The notes under the pieces are model-generated. The model did not search any database and was not told where the DNA came from. It worked only from the letters and a program-made list of their open reading frames with translations. 7,710 bases of DNA from Candidatus Margulisiibacteriota bacterium (GTDB lineage: Bacteria; Margulisbacteria; WOR-1; O2-12-FULL-45-9): NCBI GenBank assembly GCA_030018645.1, contig JASEHX010000061.1, forward strand, positions 1-7,710. Reading direction: 5' to 3'. This document shows, in pieces, positions 5,793 to 7,710 of the stretch; position 1 is the first letter of the stretch, and the number at the start of each line of letters is the position of its first letter. Both the position numbers and the translations under genes were made by a program.

Positions 5793-7403
5793 ATGCTATA
5801 TTGGATAATGTTTTTTTTGTTAATCTGTAGTTTTAGTGGGATAACAGAAGCAGCGAATGTTACTGCTCCTACTAAAGCTGTCTATGTCGGGATCTTCCGC
5901 GAAGGCGCCCCTTCCAACATGAACTATATAAAAAAATATGTGGAAGAAGTCGGCAAAAAACCGGCCTGCATCATGTGGTACGAAGATTGGAACCAGCCGT
6001 TTCCCCTGGAAGACGCGCAAAACGTAATTGCTTTTGGCGCCATTCCCCACGTGGTGTGGGAGCCGTGGTATTGGGGCGACCACGGCAAGGTTGTCTTAAA
6101 AGACATTATTGCCGGCAAATGGGACGCCTATATCTCTACTTGGGCTAAGGAGGCCAAAGCATTTGGTAAACCCATTTTTGTCCGCATGGCCCATGAATTT
6201 AATATTGATGGGTATCCATGGGGGATCATCCATAACGATAAAGATCCCCAGGTTTATGTAAAAGCTTTCCGGCATGTAGTTGATATCTTCAAACGGGAAG
6301 GGGCTTCTAATGTCAAGTTTGTCTGGTGTTTCATGAATTATTCTTTTCCCGACGAATCGTGGAACGACTGGGCGGCGGCCTATCCAGGCGATAACTATGT
6401 TGATTGGATTGGCATAGACGGGTATAACTGGGGAAATACCCAGAGCTGGAGCCAGTGGCAGGTTTTCAAATATCTTTTCCGCGACCAGGTGCGCCGGGCC
6501 AAAGGCCTTTGGCCTAATAAGCCCATCATGATTGCTGAATTTGCTTCAGCTGAAAAAGGCGGCAATAAAGCGGCCTGGACCAAAGAACTTCCCGGCTATT
6601 TAAAATCCAGCATGCAGGACATTGATATGATCATTTGGTTTGACCTGAAAAAAGAAACCGATTGGCGCATTAAGTCCAGCCCAGAGTCGCTCAAAGCGTA
6701 CCAAGCGATTATGAAAGACCCCATTTTTTCCAGCTCGGCGGAGGGCTTGGCTAAATTGACAGTTTCACCGCCCAAATTAATCAAGAGAGAACACAAAATT
6801 GCTTGCGCAGTTAAAGCGCCGGCGCCCATTAAAATTGACGGGAATCTATCCGGCTGGAACAAAACAGCGCCATTAACTATGAAGGACGCGCGCTTTTTTA
6901 GGGAGGGGACCACTTGGAGCGGACCGGCCGACCTTTCCGGCGTGATTTATGTTAATTGGGACGAAAATTTCCTATACATTGCGGCGGATGTGACCGACAA
7001 AATCCCTTTGGTTAACAGCAAAGAACGGTCGGATATTTGGAACGGCGATGCGATTGAAATGGTTCTAGGGTTAGACGGGGGCGCGGATTACCAGATTGGC
7101 TTTGGTACAGGGGACGGCAAGGGCAATCCGCCGACAATTTGGAATTGGCAAAGAAGAAGAACACCCGAGGGCAGTGAAATAAAAGTAATTAAGAAAGATG
7201 CCAAAGGGTATCTGTTGGAAGCCAAGCTTCCCTGGGCCTTTTTCCGCGGGAAATTTACCCCAACTAAGGGAGCTAAAATTGGCTTTGATATTGCTATTGA
7301 TGATGCCGATTATACCGGCGAGCGGGAGCGGCAGTTTATCTGGAATGGCGACTATTATTTCTACCGCGATCCCAGCGTTTGGGGCACGCTTGAATTTAAG
7401 TGA
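5793..7403 (+). CDS. Exported GH26-like glycoside hydrolase with C-terminal CBM9-like domain (536 aa)
   Basis: Secreted two-domain enzyme. A signal peptide covers about residues 1-20, with a likely cleavage site after TEA; there is no proper lipobox, so it is probably released or free in the periplasm. The GH26-like catalytic domain spans about 28-310, with acid/base E135 in RMAHEFN, nucleophile E249 in IMIAEFAS, WEPW at 89-92, FVWCF, and YPGDNYVDWIGIDGYNWG. From about 345 to 536 a CBM9-like beta-sandwich follows: PIKIDGNLSGW, YVNWDENFLYIAADVTD, WNGDAIEMVL (W416) and a closing WGTLEF. CBM9 modules bind sugar chain ends or cellulose in known examples, which suggests substrate targeting. AAGGA lies 9 nt before the ATG, 6 nt after the permease stop. 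It is a clear paralogue of the lipoprotein enzyme upstream. Hydrolase class is confident; substrate is not. Confidence 0.88.
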   Translation: MLYWIMFFLLICSFSGITEAANVTAPTKAVYVGIFREGAPSNMNYIKKYVEEVGKKPACIMWYEDWNQPFPLEDAQNVIAFGAIPHVVWEPWYWGDHGKVVLKDIIAGKWDAYISTWAKEAKAFGKPIFVRMAHEFNIDGYPWGIIHNDKDPQVYVKAFRHVVDIFKREGASNVKFVWCFMNYSFPDESWNDWAAAYPGDNYVDWIGIDGYNWGNTQSWSQWQVFKYLFRDQVRRAKGLWPNKPIMIAEFASAEKGGNKAAWTKELPGYLKSSMQDIDMIIWFDLKKETDWRIKSSPESLKAYQAIMKDPIFSSSAEGLAKLTVSPPKLIKREHKIACAVKAPAPIKIDGNLSGWNKTAPLTMKDARFFREGTTWSGPADLSGVIYVNWDENFLYIAADVTDKIPLVNSKERSDIWNGDAIEMVLGLDGGADYQIGFGTGDGKGNPPTIWNWQRRRTPEGSEIKVIKKDAKGYLLEAKLPWAFFRGKFTPTKGAKIGFDIAIDDADYTGERERQFIWNGDYYFYRDPSVWGTLEFK

Positions 7404-7452
7404 AATTTTTTCGGCAAATTGACGAAATAACGTAAACGATGAAATATATTAC

Positions 7453-7459
7453 AGGAGGG
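7453..7459 (+). promoter_or_regulatory. Strong Shine-Dalgarno site that sets the start of the last, partial gene
   Basis: AGGAGGG lies 9 nt before the ATG at 7469 but only 2 nt before the out-of-frame ATG at 7462. Spacing therefore selects 7469, whose frame stays open to the window end, whereas the 7462 frame stops at 7561. Confidence 0.8.
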
Positions 7460-7468
7460 AAATGATAA

Positions 7469-7710
7469 ATGAGAAGAAAAAGTTTGTTGGTCTATGGTCT
7501 ATGGTCTATGGTCTTTTGTCTGTGGTCTGTTTTTGCATTTGCGATGGGAGGGAATGCGCCTAAAAAAGCAACGGCTAATTTAAGCGAATCAGGCGGAACT
7601 TATTTGATTGATAATTTTGAGTCGGGGAATCTGCATTCCCCGCGTGATTGGTGGACTTTTGATATTAAGACAGCTGATATTGCATCTAACCAATCCTATC
7701 GGGGAGGGGC
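7469..7710 (+). CDS. Exported protein, N-terminal fragment (3' end outside window), possible carbohydrate-binding domain
   Basis: The frame is open from the ATG at 7469 to the window end (80 complete codons) and is preceded by an excellent SD. The N-terminus is a textbook signal peptide: MRRK, a hydrophobic core, then AFA near residue 25 as a likely cleavage region. After a short polar stretch comes YLIDNFESGN, followed by WWTFD and an SYRGG turn. This start resembles the first strands of jelly-roll carbohydrate-binding domains (CBM11- or galactose-binding-like), but too little is visible to name the family. It follows the GH26-CBM9 gene by 65 nt on the same strand, so it probably belongs to the same operon. 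The signal-peptide core is encoded by tandem 7-bp repeats, so its reading frame depends on repeat copy number. Confidence 0.75.
   Translation, partial: MRRKSLLVYGLWSMVFCLWSVFAFAMGGNAPKKATANLSESGGTYLIDNFESGNLHSPRDWWTFDIKTADIASNQSYRGG
7488..7529. repeat. Tandem 7-bp repeat array (TGGTCTA) within signal-peptide codons
   Basis: Six contiguous heptamers are visible. Three are exact TGGTCTA (7488-7494, 7495-7501, 7502-7508), followed by TGGTCTT (7509-7515), TTGTCTG (7516-7522) and TGGTCTG (7523-7529). The 5' copies are identical and the 3' copies drift, a usual gradient for slippage-grown arrays. Seven is not a multiple of three, so gain or loss of one unit shifts the frame, while three units add or remove seven residues. 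The unit has no stop in any plus-strand frame and cycles through the same hydrophobic heptapeptide, WSMVYGL. Confidence 0.9.

Noticed and set aside
7419..7450. Possible promoter TTGACG (7419-7424) and TATATT (7445-7450) before the last gene
   Set aside because: The spacer is 20 bp, and the predicted start site would fall within the SD at 7453-7459, leaving no room for ribosome binding.
1..7710. tRNA, rRNA, CRISPR array, insertion sequence or riboswitch
   Set aside because: I saw no cloverleaf, spaced direct repeats, transposase motifs or terminal inverted repeats, and no intergenic space is large enough for a typical riboswitch except the 117-bp divergent region, which shows no known fold by eye.

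Overview
This 7.7 kb window is dense bacterial coding sequence with almost no empty space; the longest gap between genes is about 117 bp. Shine-Dalgarno sites are strong (AGGAGG-type), overlapping stop/start codons are common, and TGA is used as a stop, so the standard bacterial code (table 11) applies. GC content looks moderate, in the high 40s by eye. A lipoprotein signal and exported glycoside hydrolases suggest a cell with an outer surface facing polysaccharides. The style is what I would expect from an uncultivated environmental lineage such as a Margulisbacteria/Saganbacteria- or Omnitrophica-like group, but that placement is impression only.

Left part (1-2317). The window opens inside mfd (transcription-repair coupling factor), of which the C-terminal 433 codons are present. 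Converging on it is a minus-strand operon of three small genes (87, 139 and 108 aa) that I do not recognise. They are tightly packed (2-nt gap, then a 4-nt ATGA overlap) and end in a candidate intrinsic terminator lying inside the last codons of mfd.

Middle (2318-2434) is a short divergent intergenic region that should hold promoters for both sides.

Right part (2435-7710) is a co-directional run: a receiver-only response regulator, a GH26-like lipoprotein with a Thr/Ser linker, two MalF/MalG-type sugar ABC permeases, a second exported GH26-like enzyme with a C-terminal CBM9-like domain, and the start of another exported protein that runs off the end. Spacings are 21, 11, -1, 6 and 65 nt, so the run is probably one operon. 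The simple reading is a glycan-use locus: one membrane-anchored and one released/CBM-bearing endo-hydrolase cut a beta-linked polysaccharide (mannan-like is the family default, but the substrate is not determined), and the permease pair imports the oligosaccharides. The transporter's ATPase and solute-binding protein are not in view.

The most unusual signal is a 42-bp tandem array of a 7-bp unit (TGGTCTA and variants) inside the signal-peptide codons of the last, partial gene. Seven is not a multiple of three, so copy-number slippage would switch the frame. Two possible start codons upstream lie exactly 7 nt apart.
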